Shown: positions 40,768-51,473 of the stretch, one piece after another
Numbering within the stretch: position 1 is the first letter of the stretch
How the letters are laid out: each line of letters begins with the position of its first letter
Assembly: GCA_016704145.1 (NCBI GenBank)
Contig: JADJAS010000003.1
Location: 62,001 to 126,000 of the forward strand
Length of the DNA stretch: 64,000 nucleotides
Direction: 5' to 3'
Source of the DNA: Rhodocyclaceae bacterium
GTDB lineage: Bacteria > Pseudomonadota > Gammaproteobacteria > Burkholderiales > Rhodocyclaceae
Notes under the pieces: model-generated
Told to the model about the DNA's origin: nothing
The model's input: the letters and a program-made list of their open reading frames with translations, nothing else
The model's database searches: none
Translations under genes and position numbers: made by a program

Positions 40768-43700
40768 ACGGCGCACTCTTGCTGCCCTTGTCATCCGCGC
40801 CGAGCTTGGGCGGCAGCAGGAAGATACGCTCGCGCGGAATCTTGCCGGGACCAGTCAGCCAGTCCATTACGGCCTTGGCGCGCCGGTTGGCCAGGTCGCG
40901 CAACTCCTCTTCACCGGCCGGCGCGTTGGCCAGCATCAGCTTCTCCATTTCCTCGCGCGGCAGGCTTTTGGCCATGCCGATGAAATTGCGCGGCTTGGGA
41001 AACTTCTCCTGCTTGTAGGCCTGTTCGAGCAGATCCAGATACTCCTGGTCGTTCACCTTAACCTCGTCGGCAGCCCCGACCTCCTTGCCGCCCTTGACCA
41101 GTTGGCTCAGCTTCCGCGCCTTGACCTTGCGCTCCAACGCGGTGCGGCGCAGGCCCTCCGGATCCTTGTCGGCGTCGACCCGGCCGACGATCTCCAGCTT
41201 CAGGCCGGGCCGGTCTTCCAGCGCCTTGGCCAGCGTCTCCAGCCGCTTGACGGCGGTGGCATCGAGCGAGGCCCGACCGAGCGGGAATTCGGCGTGCGAC
41301 AGTTCCTCGTCGCCGCCGAACAGGGAACCGAGCAAGGCGAATGGCGCGGTGATGGCCTTGGTGATCAGGTTCACCAGGACCTGGACGATGATGCCGCCCA
41401 CCGAAAATTCCGGATCATTGAGCGATCCGGAAATGGGCAGATTGATATCGATTTCGCCACGGCGATTCTGTAGCAGGGACACCGCCAGCGTCACCGGCAG
41501 ACTGGTGGCGCTCGGGCTATCGACCTTTTCGCCGAAAGTCAGCTGATCGAGAAAAATGCGGTTCTCGGCCTGCAACTTGCCTGCGTCGATCTTGTAACCC
41601 AGGAACAAGGACAGCTTGCCCTTGTCGATGGCATAGCCCGCGTACTTGCCGGAATAGGGCGACATCGGCACCAGTTCGACACCGCGCACTTCGGCCTTGA
41701 GGTCCAAGGAGGGGCTTGCCGCCAGGGGATTGATCTTGCCGGCGACCGACACCGGCGCGCCGTCATAGGCGCCGCGCAGGTCGAGGTCGGCCGTGCTGCC
41801 AGCCGCCGACGATAGGCCACTGATCCGACCGCCCACCTCGGCGAGATTGGCCGAGTAATTGGGTTTGATGAAGCGGTCGCTGAAACTGACCGTGCCCCCT
41901 TGCAGCGTCACCTGGTCGATATGGATCGGCGGCGGCGGGGCCTTGTTCTCGGTGGCCGGTGGCGGCGGGAGGGACGCGGGGGTAGGGGCTTCCTTGCTGT
42001 CCACCTCGCCATCCTTGCGCACGATCTGCATGAGATTGAGCTTGCCTTCGGGGCTGACGATGAGCCGGGCGAAGAAGTCGGTCAGCGCCACTTCGCCGAT
42101 GCCCAGCGCGAATGGCTGCAGGCGGGCGTCGATCTTGTCGAGATGGAAGGACTTCCAGGAGAGAAAATCCTCGCTGGTCGCCCTGTCGACACTGTGGAAA
42201 TCGCCCAGGTCGACCTGGCCGCGATAAGCGCCGGCCAGCGCGCCGTCCGCGGCCTTGTTGAATGCCAACTCGCCTTTTGCCGACACCTGCCCCTTGGTGA
42301 TGGTGAGGTTGAGCCGATCGCCGAAATAGGGTTGCAAGGGCAGCAGTTCGACACCGCGCAGGTTCAGTTTCAAGTTCGTTGCCAGCGGCTCGAGTTGCAC
42401 CGAACCGCTGGCCTGCAAGTCGGCCTTGCGGTTGAGCCTGGCGGCCAGAGTCAACTTGCCGGGCGTCTTGGGCGCCGTGCCAAATCCTTCGATCGACAGC
42501 CTGGTGATATCAAGTTGATGTCGCACCGTCGGCGTCACGGCGCGATCGTCGAAACGCACCGCGGCATCATTGATGCTCGCCTTGCCGATGGCGACGGTCC
42601 ATGGCGTATCGCCGCCACTGACTTTGGCGTCGCCGCCGCCGGCCCTGCCGGCTTGCGCGGTCTTCAAGGCTGGCGGTCCGGGCAGATCGAGGCTGCCATT
42701 CGCCAACCGAGCCAGCTCAAGTTTCAATGCCTGGACCTCGATCTCGCCCAGGGTCAGCCGCTTGCCGGGGATGTCGATCTTCGCATCCTGAATCGCGAAG
42801 CGCTTGAGCGTCGCGTGCGGCGAGGCATCCACCGCCAGCGAAGCGCTTGCGCTGATCGGGCTCGACAAGCCGCCATCGATCGCGCCGATGCTCGCTTCCA
42901 GAGCAGCAATGTCCGCCTTCACCCGCTTGTCGCCGGACTCGTCCAGCCAATGCACCGACGATCCCGACAATTGCAGGCCGGCCACCGACCACGCTGGTGG
43001 CTTGCTCGCGGTTGGCGGCGATGGCTTCTCCGGCGCGGGTTGCATGGCTTCGGCAATGTCGAGCCAGTTGAGCGAACCGGCTCGATCGACGTTCAGGTGG
43101 GCATCGACTCCGTCAACACCGATCATGCCAACCGCGTAACGCGCGGCGAGCGGCTCCAGGGCGACGAGCGGAACATCGAGCCTGTTTACGGCGAGCAGCG
43201 GTCTGCCGGCCCGGTCGCTCATCCGCAGGTCGCCGACGCGCAGCTGGCCAACGATGGCCAACGATGGCGTCTTCTGTCCGCCGCCGCTGAAGCGAATCTT
43301 CAGCGCGGTATCGAGCCGGCCGCCATCGACGCTGAAGGGCAGGGCGACAGGCGAGTAAGCCAGATAGTAGGGAATCTCCACGCCGGTGAGATCGACGTCC
43401 AGTTCGCTCTCGCGCGACTCGGCAAAAGGCTTGCTGCGGCCATGCAAGGCAAGCGGCGCGCCATTGATCTTCGCCGAGAAGTTCGGTTCCGTGTGAATCT
43501 CGGCGTCATGCGGCAGGTTGGAAATGAAGGGCAGCGCCAGCTGGAGGTCGGCCACCACGTGCTGTTTGCCGGTCGGGCGGTCATCGAAACGCAGCGTACC
43601 CTGGCTTATCTCGATGTTGTTCACGGAGAACCGCGCGGGCGGTGAATCGTCCGGCTTCAGCCATTCGTCGAGCAGGTCGGAAATGTTGTAGCGATCCGGC

Positions 43701-44074
43701 GTTTCCCGCACCAGATGGATGCGCGGGCCAACGAGACGGACTTCCTTGACCACCGGGGCGCGGTGATAGAGCGTGGCGATGTCGAGGTCGACGAACAGTT
43801 CGTCGAAGCCGGCGGTTTCGGCCAGATTGCCACCGCTCTTGTCGCCGATCCTGACGTCGGCGACTTTGGCGGTCATCAGGAAGGGATTGATGGCGATCTG
43901 GCCGAAAGACACGGGTCGGTGCAACTTTTCGGACAGTAGATCGGTGAGCAGTGACTTGGCGATGGGCGGCCCCGCGAAGTAGCCGAGGACTCCCAGCAAC
44001 AGGAAAGCGGCGATGATCCAGAGGGCCGCTTTGCCGGCGCGGCGCGGGAAACCTGGGCTTGAAGGCGCGTTCAT
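40739..44074 (-). CDS. DUF748/AsmA-like large envelope protein with C-terminal OmpA-like region
   Basis: The 1111-residue protein has one N-terminal membrane helix ([20 protein letters not shown]) and a long periplasmic AsmA/DUF748-type part: [37 protein letters not shown], repeated blocks such as [12 protein letters not shown] and [23 protein letters not shown]. The C-terminal 190 residues look OmpA-like ([38 protein letters not shown] and [12 protein letters not shown]). A role in inter-membrane lipid transport or envelope integrity is inferred. I chose the ATG at 44074 since the signal anchor follows. The 3' end overlaps uvrB by 29 bp. Confidence 0.82.
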
Positions 44075-44204
44075 GATGTTGTCGCTCCGGATCGATTCAA
44101 GCCGTTCTCGGCGGCACATCGCCGCCAGTGCCCTTATGCTTGAAAGTTTATTGTTCGATAATAGCCAAGACCGCGCCGGCCCGCGCGCTTGACATGAATT
44201 TTGA

Positions 44205-46259
<2,055 letters not shown>

Positions 46260-46302
46260 CGGGGGCGATTCTTCCGATCGGGCGTCAGGCCACATACCCA
46301 TT

Positions 46303-46330
46303 ATGCCGTATAATGAGTATTATGTCAAAT
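46303..46330 (+). repeat. attL: dif-like XerCD site, left provirus junction
   Basis: XerC arm ATGCCGTATAA (46303-46313), core TGAGTA (46314-46319), XerD arm TTATGTCAAAT (46320-46330). The layout and the TTATGT-AAAT arm match bacterial dif sites (11-6-11). The left arm is probably chromosomal and the right arm viral. Confidence 0.85.
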
Positions 46331-46499
46331 CGTCGGCGCGTATCCAGTAAGCATAAGACATCGACTTTCGCCGCCGCACTCCGCGCCATCTTCCCGACGA
46401 TCCCGATTCAAGTAGCCTAATCTTTCGGCCGATACTCATTCTTCACCGCCCGAACGATCAGTAATCACTGATATCGATCAGGCTCAACGATAAGAAGAA
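46331..46499 (+). other. Provirus left edge holding the detached 3' coding end of the regulator
   Basis: No start codon or intact gene. Read in the frame set by the attachment site, 46325-46420 encodes 31 residues beginning SNRRRV and ending IPIQVA before TAA at 46418. In the circular form this joins the HTH regulator gene that ends in attR. The rest up to 46499 is the leader of the next gene, with AAGAAG before its start. Confidence 0.7.
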
Positions 46500-47012
46500 A
46501 TGATGGTTCGCCGGGTCAAATCCAAGCCGCTGAAAGCCGACAAGCTGCGCCCGCCGTTGCGCGACCTCTTCGGCGAGATACCGATCACCGGCCGGGAAAT
46601 GCGCCTATGGTTATGGTCCGTGCCCGTCTGGTTCAGCGCTCAATCCCGCCCCGATCGTGGTACAGCCTACCTCAGACAGTATCGCGTCGCGGAAAAGATC
46701 GCCCGCGCCAAGGCGGATGGCACTCTAGAATCGATTTTCGGGGATGAGTCTTGCCCCCAATGCGCCGCGCCGCTGGAAATCGATCTACAGGCCCGGATTG
46801 ACGATCTTGAAGCCGAAGTCGCAGAACTTCGCGCCATCCTGAACCGGCCGCGCGCACCTGTTATTCCGTTGCGTTACCATGCCGGCATTTCAACCTACGG
46901 AGCCGAACACCATGAAGCCGACCGCCTTGATCCTCGCCACGCTGATCCTCATTGGATGCGCGACGACTCGTCAATCACCATCACAGCCCTTTCGCGCGAA
47001 GGGCACCGATAG
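46500..47012 (+). CDS. Provirus protein of unknown function with Cys pair and coiled coil
   Basis: The 170-residue frame contains PITGREMRLWLWSVPVWFSAQSRPDRGTAYLRQYRVAEKIARAKADGTLESIF, a segment type seen in small betaproteobacterial phage proteins, then a CPQC pair and a coiled coil (IDLQARIDDLEAEVAELRAIL, about residues 93-113). The last 35 residues overlap the lipoprotein gene in another frame. It lies just inside attL and, in the excised circle, directly downstream of the HTH regulator, so the two are probably co-transcribed then. Function unknown; a regulatory or DNA-related role is possible. Confidence 0.6.
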   Translation: MMVRRVKSKPLKADKLRPPLRDLFGEIPITGREMRLWLWSVPVWFSAQSRPDRGTAYLRQYRVAEKIARAKADGTLESIFGDESCPQCAAPLEIDLQARIDDLEAEVAELRAILNRPRAPVIPLRYHAGISTYGAEHHEADRLDPRHADPHWMRDDSSITITALSREGHR

Positions 47013-47268
47013 CACCATCATGATTGCCGGCCGCGTGGACATCACTGACCCGCTGTTCACTACTGGACACGACCTGACCATCAGCGTCAATGGCGAACAG
47101 GTCATCAAGCAACCCATCGGAGCCGGCACTATGGACGCCTCCGGGACATGGCAAGGAAAGCCTGTTCTTTCGCTTTGCAGCCGCGAACGGAACATATGGA
47201 CAGGTGCCTACACCATTTCATGCCGCGTCATCATTGACAGCGAATATGCCGGCACCCTGCAAATGTGA
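46912..47268 (+). CDS. Provirus-encoded small lipoprotein
   Basis: From the ATG at 46912, 118 residues with a lipoprotein signal MKPTALILATLILIGCATT (lipobox LIGC). The mature part is beta-rich and has two further cysteines (LCSRER and ISCRV) that may pair. Surface lipoproteins of temperate phages often block superinfection by related phages; that role is only inferred here. It lies at the left edge beside attL, opposed to the structural operon, so it may be expressed in the lysogen. Confidence 0.65.
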   Translation: MKPTALILATLILIGCATTRQSPSQPFRAKGTDSTIMIAGRVDITDPLFTTGHDLTISVNGEQVIKQPIGAGTMDASGTWQGKPVLSLCSRERNIWTGAYTISCRVIIDSEYAGTLQM

Positions 47269-47289
47269 AAAGGGCCGTCCCCCGGCCCT
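47268..47289 (-). terminator. Terminator of the provirus structural/lysis operon
   Basis: On the minus strand AGGGCCG (47283-47289) pairs with CGGCCCT (47271-47277) across a 5-nt loop and is followed by TTTTC. It is the first such structure after the last small gene. Confidence 0.65.
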
Positions 47290-47294
47290 CGTTA

Positions 47295-47363
47295 TTACTT
47301 CCGCCTCTTGAATCGGCCCTTGCTGTCACGCGCCGGGCCGCGCTTTTTCCGCCGTTTGGTCAT
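47295..47363 (-). CDS. 22-residue highly basic provirus peptide
   Basis: A very short frame, MTKRRKKRGPARDSKGRFKR plus RK, with 11 Lys/Arg in 22 residues. Its ATG overlaps the previous stop (ATGA), the pattern used throughout this operon. Small basic proteins occur in virions of tailless membrane phages, so it could bind DNA or phosphate head groups (inference). It may also be a chance frame. Confidence 0.45.
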   Translation of the reverse strand: MTKRRKKRGPARDSKGRFKRRK

Positions 47364-47536
47364 GATGTCGACTCCACATGGTTGCATGATCCTGCCGTTT
47401 TCCAACACGGAAGGGCCTCAATACGCATCTTCAATATCAGTTCGAGCGCGTATATCCGTTTTTCCAGCCTGACCACGTAGACCAACCCCGGAATGATCAG
47501 CAGATTGAGCAGTTGTAGTGCTTCCGTGATGGTCAC
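47360..47536 (-). CDS. 58-residue provirus membrane protein (possible spanin or virion protein)
   Basis: It starts with GTG at 47536 inside the holin stop (GTGA) and ends in the ATGA of the next frame. The N-terminal half is hydrophobic (TEALQLLNLLIIPGLVYVV) followed by a charged helix (RLEKRIYALELILKM), an inner-membrane topology with a periplasmic or cytoplasmic helix as in small spanins. Position right after the holin supports a lysis role; no family assigned. Confidence 0.5.
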   Translation of the reverse strand: MTITEALQLLNLLIIPGLVYVVRLEKRIYALELILKMRIEALPCWKTAGSCNHVESTS

Positions 47537-47904
47537 TTGACCGCCGCCTTTCTGGCATAGAACAAGGTCCGATCACCGAACAAATAGAAGCCTACCGCGC
47601 CCGCGAAGGCATCGGCCGCGCCGGCATCGGTGCCGCCTTGAGCGTGCAACCATGCCCACGTCGATAGCACGATCCCCGCCACCGCTGGCCGCATCAATCG
47701 CGTGATGGCATCCACCCATGGATAGCCCACCCCGCCCTTGTCCTGCATGGCTTTGAACATTTCCAGATCAATCGATCGCATCTTCACATAGTCATCGATC
47801 GTGACCGGCTTAAATTCGTCTGGCGCCAACCACTTACCGACTGCCGCCTTGCCAGCCTCGACAAGCAGCGGACCGAGAGCCGAAAAAATAATCAGCGGGT
47901 CCAT
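47533..47904 (-). CDS. Putative phage holin (GTA_holin_3TM-like)
   Basis: The 123 residues begin MDPLIIFSALGPLLVEAGKAAVGKWLAPDEFKP, then MRSIDLEMFKAMQDKGG, and hydrophobic segments RLMRPAVAGIVLSTWAWLHAQ and a weaker C-terminal helix. The arrangement resembles the three-helix holin family found in prophages and gene transfer agents. It would permeabilise the inner membrane for the lysozyme encoded five genes upstream. The start at 47904 shares TAATG with the previous stop. Confidence 0.65.
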   Translation of the reverse strand: MDPLIIFSALGPLLVEAGKAAVGKWLAPDEFKPVTIDDYVKMRSIDLEMFKAMQDKGGVGYPWVDAITRLMRPAVAGIVLSTWAWLHAQGGTDAGAADAFAGAVGFYLFGDRTLFYARKAAVK

Positions 47905-48179
47905 TACCCTAGCCACGCTTTCAAGAATGTCCCGGCCGGACAGGAAAACGACGCCTCCCACATACGCCCGGCCGCGATGTCGGCTTGACACTTGACAGCA
48001 TCCGTCGGCGGAATCCCCATTCCCGAACCGATGCCCACTACCACCCCCGCGCCAGCATCCACAACGGCAGCGCCGACGCCCTGCCCGACTCCTGACGCAC
48101 TCATCCTTGACAGCAGCACCGCCGCTAACATGCCGACGCCAACCCCGGCCGCCGCAATCAACAACCAACTTCTATCCAT
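47904..48179 (-). CDS. Small Gly-rich provirus membrane protein
   Basis: The 91 residues have an N-terminal hydrophobic helix (WLLIAAAGVGVGMLAAVLL), a Gly/Val-rich middle (VGQGVGAAVVDAGAGVVVGIGSG) and a C-terminal part with two cysteines. It resembles the small integral proteins of internal-membrane phages in size and topology. It overlaps the preceding gene by 8 nt. No family assigned. Confidence 0.6.
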   Translation of the reverse strand: MDRSWLLIAAAGVGVGMLAAVLLSRMSASGVGQGVGAAVVDAGAGVVVGIGSGMGIPPTDAVKCQADIAAGRMWEASFSCPAGTFLKAWLG

Positions 48180-48393
48180 TGGGCTGTCCGTCGATCAAGA
48201 AATAACCGGACGGCCCGAGCTTGTACCAGAATTCTCCATCGTAGAAGAATTGACTATCGCCCGTCCAGATGGTGCCGCCGTTTCCAATTATCGGCATGCC
48301 CACGCCGTTTCCGGCCGCCGCACTCTTTCGGGATACTGATACCAACAGCACCAGCACAGCGATTGCCGCCATTACCCATATGTCATTGTTCAT
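48172..48393 (-). CDS. Small provirus membrane protein
   Basis: From the ATG at 48393 (GAGGG 8 nt upstream), 73 residues: one membrane helix (IWVMAAIAVLVLLVSV), then a Gly-rich turn and an aromatic C-terminal domain (TIWTGDSQFFYDGEFWYKLGPSGYFLI). An alternative GTG start at 48408 overlaps the lysozyme stop. Likely virion membrane or lysis-linked protein; unknown family. Confidence 0.6.
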   Translation of the reverse strand: MNNDIWVMAAIAVLVLLVSVSRKSAAAGNGVGMPIIGNGGTIWTGDSQFFYDGEFWYKLGPSGYFLIDGQPNG

Positions 48394-48404
48394 ACAAATA
48401 ACCC

Positions 48405-49007
48405 TCACGCCATGAACTGCCGCGCCTCATCCGCGCGTCGATATGCCAGCCCCATCGACACTTCCTTTTTCCCCGCCACAGTCACGTAGACCCATCGCGC
48501 GAACTGCTCAGACGCGCCGATATAGTCGCCTGAATTGAGCATGTCGAGCAGCGTTGAATTACGGAACGCGCCCGCCCCGATGTTGTAGACGAATGACACC
48601 AGCGCATCAAATTGAGCCTGCGACAGATCAACATCAACCAGCCCGTTGACCGTATCGACCGCCGACGCCAGATCGGCCGCCAGCAGCGCCGCCGCATCGC
48701 CCGTACTGATGCCGGTCGGGAAACTCTCCCACACTCGTACCCGATGGCCATAGCCGATGGTCGGGAGTCCAGCCTGATCGTTGTAGACGGTCGCCGAAAA
48801 TCCCTCACGCCGCTTGATGGCGTCGACGCCTGCCTGACTGATATTTCCGTATCCAGCAGACAGCAGCGATTCCCCCGCCGCGATAGCGTCCGAAAACATG
48901 CTGCCGCCCTCACCCGTTTCAGTTTCCACCGCCGCACCCGCTTCCCGTAATGACCACCACCCGAAGTAGAGTAGACTTGCCAGCGCCGCACCCCCAAAAA
49001 TCCTCAC
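48405..49007 (-). CDS. Membrane-anchored GH24 lysozyme (endolysin)
   Basis: The 200-residue product has an N-terminal hydrophobic segment (FGGAALASLLYFGWW), a linker and a GH24 (T4-lysozyme-like) domain. The catalytic triad fits the E-x8-D-x5-T rule in REGFSATVYNDQAGLPT, followed by IGYGH; the C-terminal part has FVYNIGAGAFRNSTLL. It would cut peptidoglycan for release or entry. GTG start at 49007 overlaps the previous stop (GTGA). The anchor suggests signal-arrest export or a virion membrane location. Confidence 0.88.
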   Translation of the reverse strand: MRIFGGAALASLLYFGWWSLREAGAAVETETGEGGSMFSDAIAAGESLLSAGYGNISQAGVDAIKRREGFSATVYNDQAGLPTIGYGHRVRVWESFPTGISTGDAAALLAADLASAVDTVNGLVDVDLSQAQFDALVSFVYNIGAGAFRNSTLLDMLNSGDYIGASEQFARWVYVTVAGKKEVSMGLAYRRADEARQFMA

Positions 49008-49750
49008 GGGACTTCCTCATCAAACTCAATGATTATCGATGCAGAGACATTGCTCACTTTTGACGCCACGCAGAACGCATACCCCACCGGGACAACATAC
49101 GGTTCTGGTAGCGGCAATACAAGCGACGGGCCAATGCCAGTCATAACCACGCACGGCGACAACAACGTCACCGGCGCCACCGCCGATTGTTGATGCTTAA
49201 ATGTCGCTGACGCGACCGGCCCGCCAGTTAGTTTTTTCCCCGGCGTTGTCAAATTGGCGAACGCACTTACTTCGTAGACGGCGGCCGCCGCGAACGTAAA
49301 CGATTGCGTATTTCCCGAGCCGATGATGAGCCGCCGAACAATAATATCCCTCGTGCCTGAGTAAATCCCTGCCATTGGCATAAAACCAGCCGATGCCGGA
49401 TACTCTACCGCAGCGACGTACGCGCCGCCGTCATTGACTCTATATCGCTCGCCATCTACCACCGACACCGTGCCAGTCACCGACATGCGGTCGTAACCAG
49501 CCTCACCGGCTCCGACCATGATCGTTACCGTCTGCGCCTCAGCCGACCGCACGATAATCCGATCAAAACTGGCTGTTGGCTTTATCCAGAAACCGACCCC
49601 AACGTCATTAGCGGTGCCTTTTTGGTTGCCCCTGCTGAAAAAGTCAATGTCGAGCGGTTTTGCGGCATCGATCACGCGAAAATAGCGGCCCGAAACGTAC
49701 GAATCCCACGACGACCCCGCCGACATGGTCAATGTGTAGGTTTGCATCAT
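49004..49750 (-). CDS. Putative provirus spike or minor capsid protein
   Basis: The 248-residue beta-rich protein begins MMQTYTLTMSAGSSWDSYVSGRYFRVIDAAKPLDIDFFSRGNQ and contains VGFWIKPTASFDRIIVRSAEAQTVTIMVGAGEAGYDRM. That block recurs in minor structural proteins of small proteobacterial phages. The second half has tandem beta-like stretches (GGPVASATFKHQQSAVAPVTLLSP). There are no membrane segments. In PM2 the vertex spike P1 is a separate beta protein; this gene is the best candidate for that role, by position and composition only. Confidence 0.55.
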   Translation of the reverse strand: MMQTYTLTMSAGSSWDSYVSGRYFRVIDAAKPLDIDFFSRGNQKGTANDVGVGFWIKPTASFDRIIVRSAEAQTVTIMVGAGEAGYDRMSVTGTVSVVDGERYRVNDGGAYVAAVEYPASAGFMPMAGIYSGTRDIIVRRLIIGSGNTQSFTFAAAAVYEVSAFANLTTPGKKLTGGPVASATFKHQQSAVAPVTLLSPCVVMTGIGPSLVLPLPEPYVVPVGYAFCVASKVSNVSASIIIEFDEEVP

Positions 49751-49752
49751 AG

Positions 49753-50451
49753 TTAAGCCCGTCCCCGCCAGAACATTACCGCCGCGACGATGCCGACCAC
49801 CGCCAGCGCCGCCGTCACAAGCTGCCGATTACCCGTCGATACATCCGACGCCGTGGCGAATGCACCCTTGATATCACCCGCCATGCCCGCCGCCGCTTGA
49901 GACTGCGCCGACAGTAGATCACGCGACGACGAAAGCACCTGATTCATGCCCGCGATCAGACGACCCGACAGATCGTCGGCCGCGCCCCACGTCCCCGCCA
50001 TCGCATCTTGCGCCACCACCTTGACGGTATCCACCGCCCTCGTGCTCGCGCCGATTGCGCTTGATGTCGCATTTTCGACCGTTCGCAACGCCTGCCCGAC
50101 CGCGCCGCCGGCCGCGTCGTATGCCGCCTTTTCCCTTGCATTTGATGCTGCTGTCATCAGATCGGCGAACCTAATCATGTTATCGCCGGTATTCGCCACC
50201 GTTGACAGCGCCGCGCTCGTGCTGCTACCGACTAGATTCATCGCCACGATCTGCGCCGCCGAATCATTGATGGTCAGACCGTTGACTGACGTACCGAATC
50301 CGCCAATCTGCGCGCCGCCCTGTATAGCCACGCGGTTATCTTGATTCGTTGTTTGCTGAGTCGTCGACGATTCGGACGACGAATCACCGCCGCCGCGATA
50401 CCCGCGCGGCATGCCGTGCGCGTGGCGAAATTCCCAACGCTGAAGAATCAT
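49753..50451 (-). CDS. Provirus structural protein with C-terminal membrane helix
   Basis: The 232 residues have a Ser/Gln/Thr-rich N-terminus (GGGDSSSESSTTQQTTNQDN), a long Ala/Ser/Thr-rich predicted helical middle and a C-terminal membrane anchor (LVTAALAVVGIVAAVMFW) followed by RGRA. That topology would suit a virion protein anchored in an internal membrane and reaching outward or inward. It overlaps the preceding gene by 4 nt. No family assigned. Confidence 0.6.
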   Translation of the reverse strand: MILQRWEFRHAHGMPRGYRGGGDSSSESSTTQQTTNQDNRVAIQGGAQIGGFGTSVNGLTINDSAAQIVAMNLVGSSTSAALSTVANTGDNMIRFADLMTAASNAREKAAYDAAGGAVGQALRTVENATSSAIGASTRAVDTVKVVAQDAMAGTWGAADDLSGRLIAGMNQVLSSSRDLLSAQSQAAAGMAGDIKGAFATASDVSTGNRQLVTAALAVVGIVAAVMFWRGRA

Positions 50452-50828
50452 TGAAACACCTTTCTTACTATGGTTCCGGCAGCCTCGAAACCTAGTTTTT
50501 CCATCCGCTCAATCAGCCCGGCCCGGCGTGTAGCGAATGCCACTGACCTACAGTCAAGCGACCGCGCCGCCACCTCAACAGACGGCATGACTTCTTCCGA
50601 TAGCGACACCCCCGGAAGCCGCCCGCCCGCCTGAATAATCCAGAGCGTATTACCGGCGATCCGCACGGAGAATGCGCCGCATTCGCGGCCGTCGTCATCC
50701 AGCACGGCCATGAACAGACAGCCGGATTCGTTTTCCGCTTGAGACACGATCCCGCCCGAAACATCGAATTTCCCGGCCATTTCCAGCCACGGCCGCGCCG
50801 CTTCGGCCTGGATCAATCTGACCTTCAT
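50448..50828 (-). CDS. Provirus protein with GNAT-like features
   Basis: The 126 residues read MKVRLIQAEAARPWLEMAGKF, then GCLFMAVLDDDGRECGAFSVRIAGNTLWIIQAGG, and a C-terminal RRAGLIERMEKLGFEAAGTIVRKVF, which resembles the last helix and strand of GNAT acetyltransferases (RxGLxxxMxxxGF). The acetyl-CoA loop is not obvious, so it may use the fold for binding only. It sits between membrane-anchored structural genes with ATGA overlap at its start. An acetyltransferase-like gene inside a virion operon is unusual. Confidence 0.5.
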   Translation of the reverse strand: MKVRLIQAEAARPWLEMAGKFDVSGGIVSQAENESGCLFMAVLDDDGRECGAFSVRIAGNTLWIIQAGGRLPGVSLSEEVMPSVEVAARSLDCRSVAFATRRAGLIERMEKLGFEAAGTIVRKVFQ

Positions 50829-51127
50829 TTGATGAGCAGCAGCAGCAGCAGCGCCGCGCCGCCGATCAACAGCATATTGCCGTCGACGGCCGAACCGCCC
50901 GACGCCATGGCCGATTGACCTGGAGCAGACACCACCGGCGCGACCTTGTTCGCTGGCGATGATGTCGCGTGTTGCTCGCCACCCCAATTCATCGCCCACC
51001 CCGATGAGTCAAACAGCCCCGAATAGACCGGGTCCGATGCCGACATCGAAGGCGTTGCCGGGCGCGAGGTACTCGCCCCGGCACCCAATATGGCAGAGCC
51101 GAGAGCAACCCATGTCATCGGGTCCAT
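50825..51127 (-). CDS. Provirus tail-anchored structural membrane protein
   Basis: The 100 residues begin MDPMTWVALGSAILGAGAS, have a Ser/Pro/Ala-rich middle and a strongly hydrophobic C-terminus (MLLIGGAALLLLLLIK). A tail-anchored layout is shared with its upstream neighbour, suggesting a pair of virion membrane proteins. Starts at TAATG overlap with the previous stop. Confidence 0.6.
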   Translation of the reverse strand: MDPMTWVALGSAILGAGASTSRPATPSMSASDPVYSGLFDSSGWAMNWGGEQHATSSPANKVAPVVSAPGQSAMASGGSAVDGNMLLIGGAALLLLLLIK

Positions 51128-51438
51128 TACCGCATCCTTTTGATTACAACGATGGCGACAGCGCCCATCAATAGCAACGTCAACATGCGGCTAGTCGCAG
51201 ATGATGCCGCGCCCCACTGCGCCGCCCGTTGTCCCGCTGGCGTTTGGTAATAGGGCAGGTTTCTCGCTATGGCGATCCTGCCCGCCACATCGAAAAAACG
51301 ACTCACGCCATTGGCAAGCACGCCATCCCATGAGGTTGCGCCATAGGACATATCGCCCGGCCCGAAACCCGTCAGACCGGCGTAATCAATGCCCGCCGTC
51401 GGGTCAGACAGCGCCACCGGAAAAAGTGATTCATCCAT
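51127..51438 (-). CDS. Provirus tail-anchored structural membrane protein
   Basis: The 103 residues begin MDESLFPVALSDPTAGIDYAGLTGFGPGDMSYG and end in a membrane helix (MLTLLLMGAVAIVVIKRMR). It is the first gene after the candidate major capsid protein, separated by a small hairpin. Its topology matches small proteins of internal-membrane phages. Confidence 0.6.
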   Translation of the reverse strand: MDESLFPVALSDPTAGIDYAGLTGFGPGDMSYGATSWDGVLANGVSRFFDVAGRIAIARNLPYYQTPAGQRAAQWGAASSATSRMLTLLLMGAVAIVVIKRMR

Positions 51439-51445
51439 GCCTCAC

Positions 51446-51467
51446 CGGGCCGAGTTTCCCCGGCCCG
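51446..51467 (-). promoter_or_regulatory. Hairpin directly after the capsid gene
   Basis: On the minus strand CGGGCCG and CGGCCCG form a perfect 7-bp stem with an 8-nt loop, 6 nt after the capsid stop codon and 8 nt before the next ATG. There is no T-run. It could stabilise the capsid mRNA 3' end or reduce downstream expression. Confidence 0.5.
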
Positions 51468-51473
51468 CCCCGA

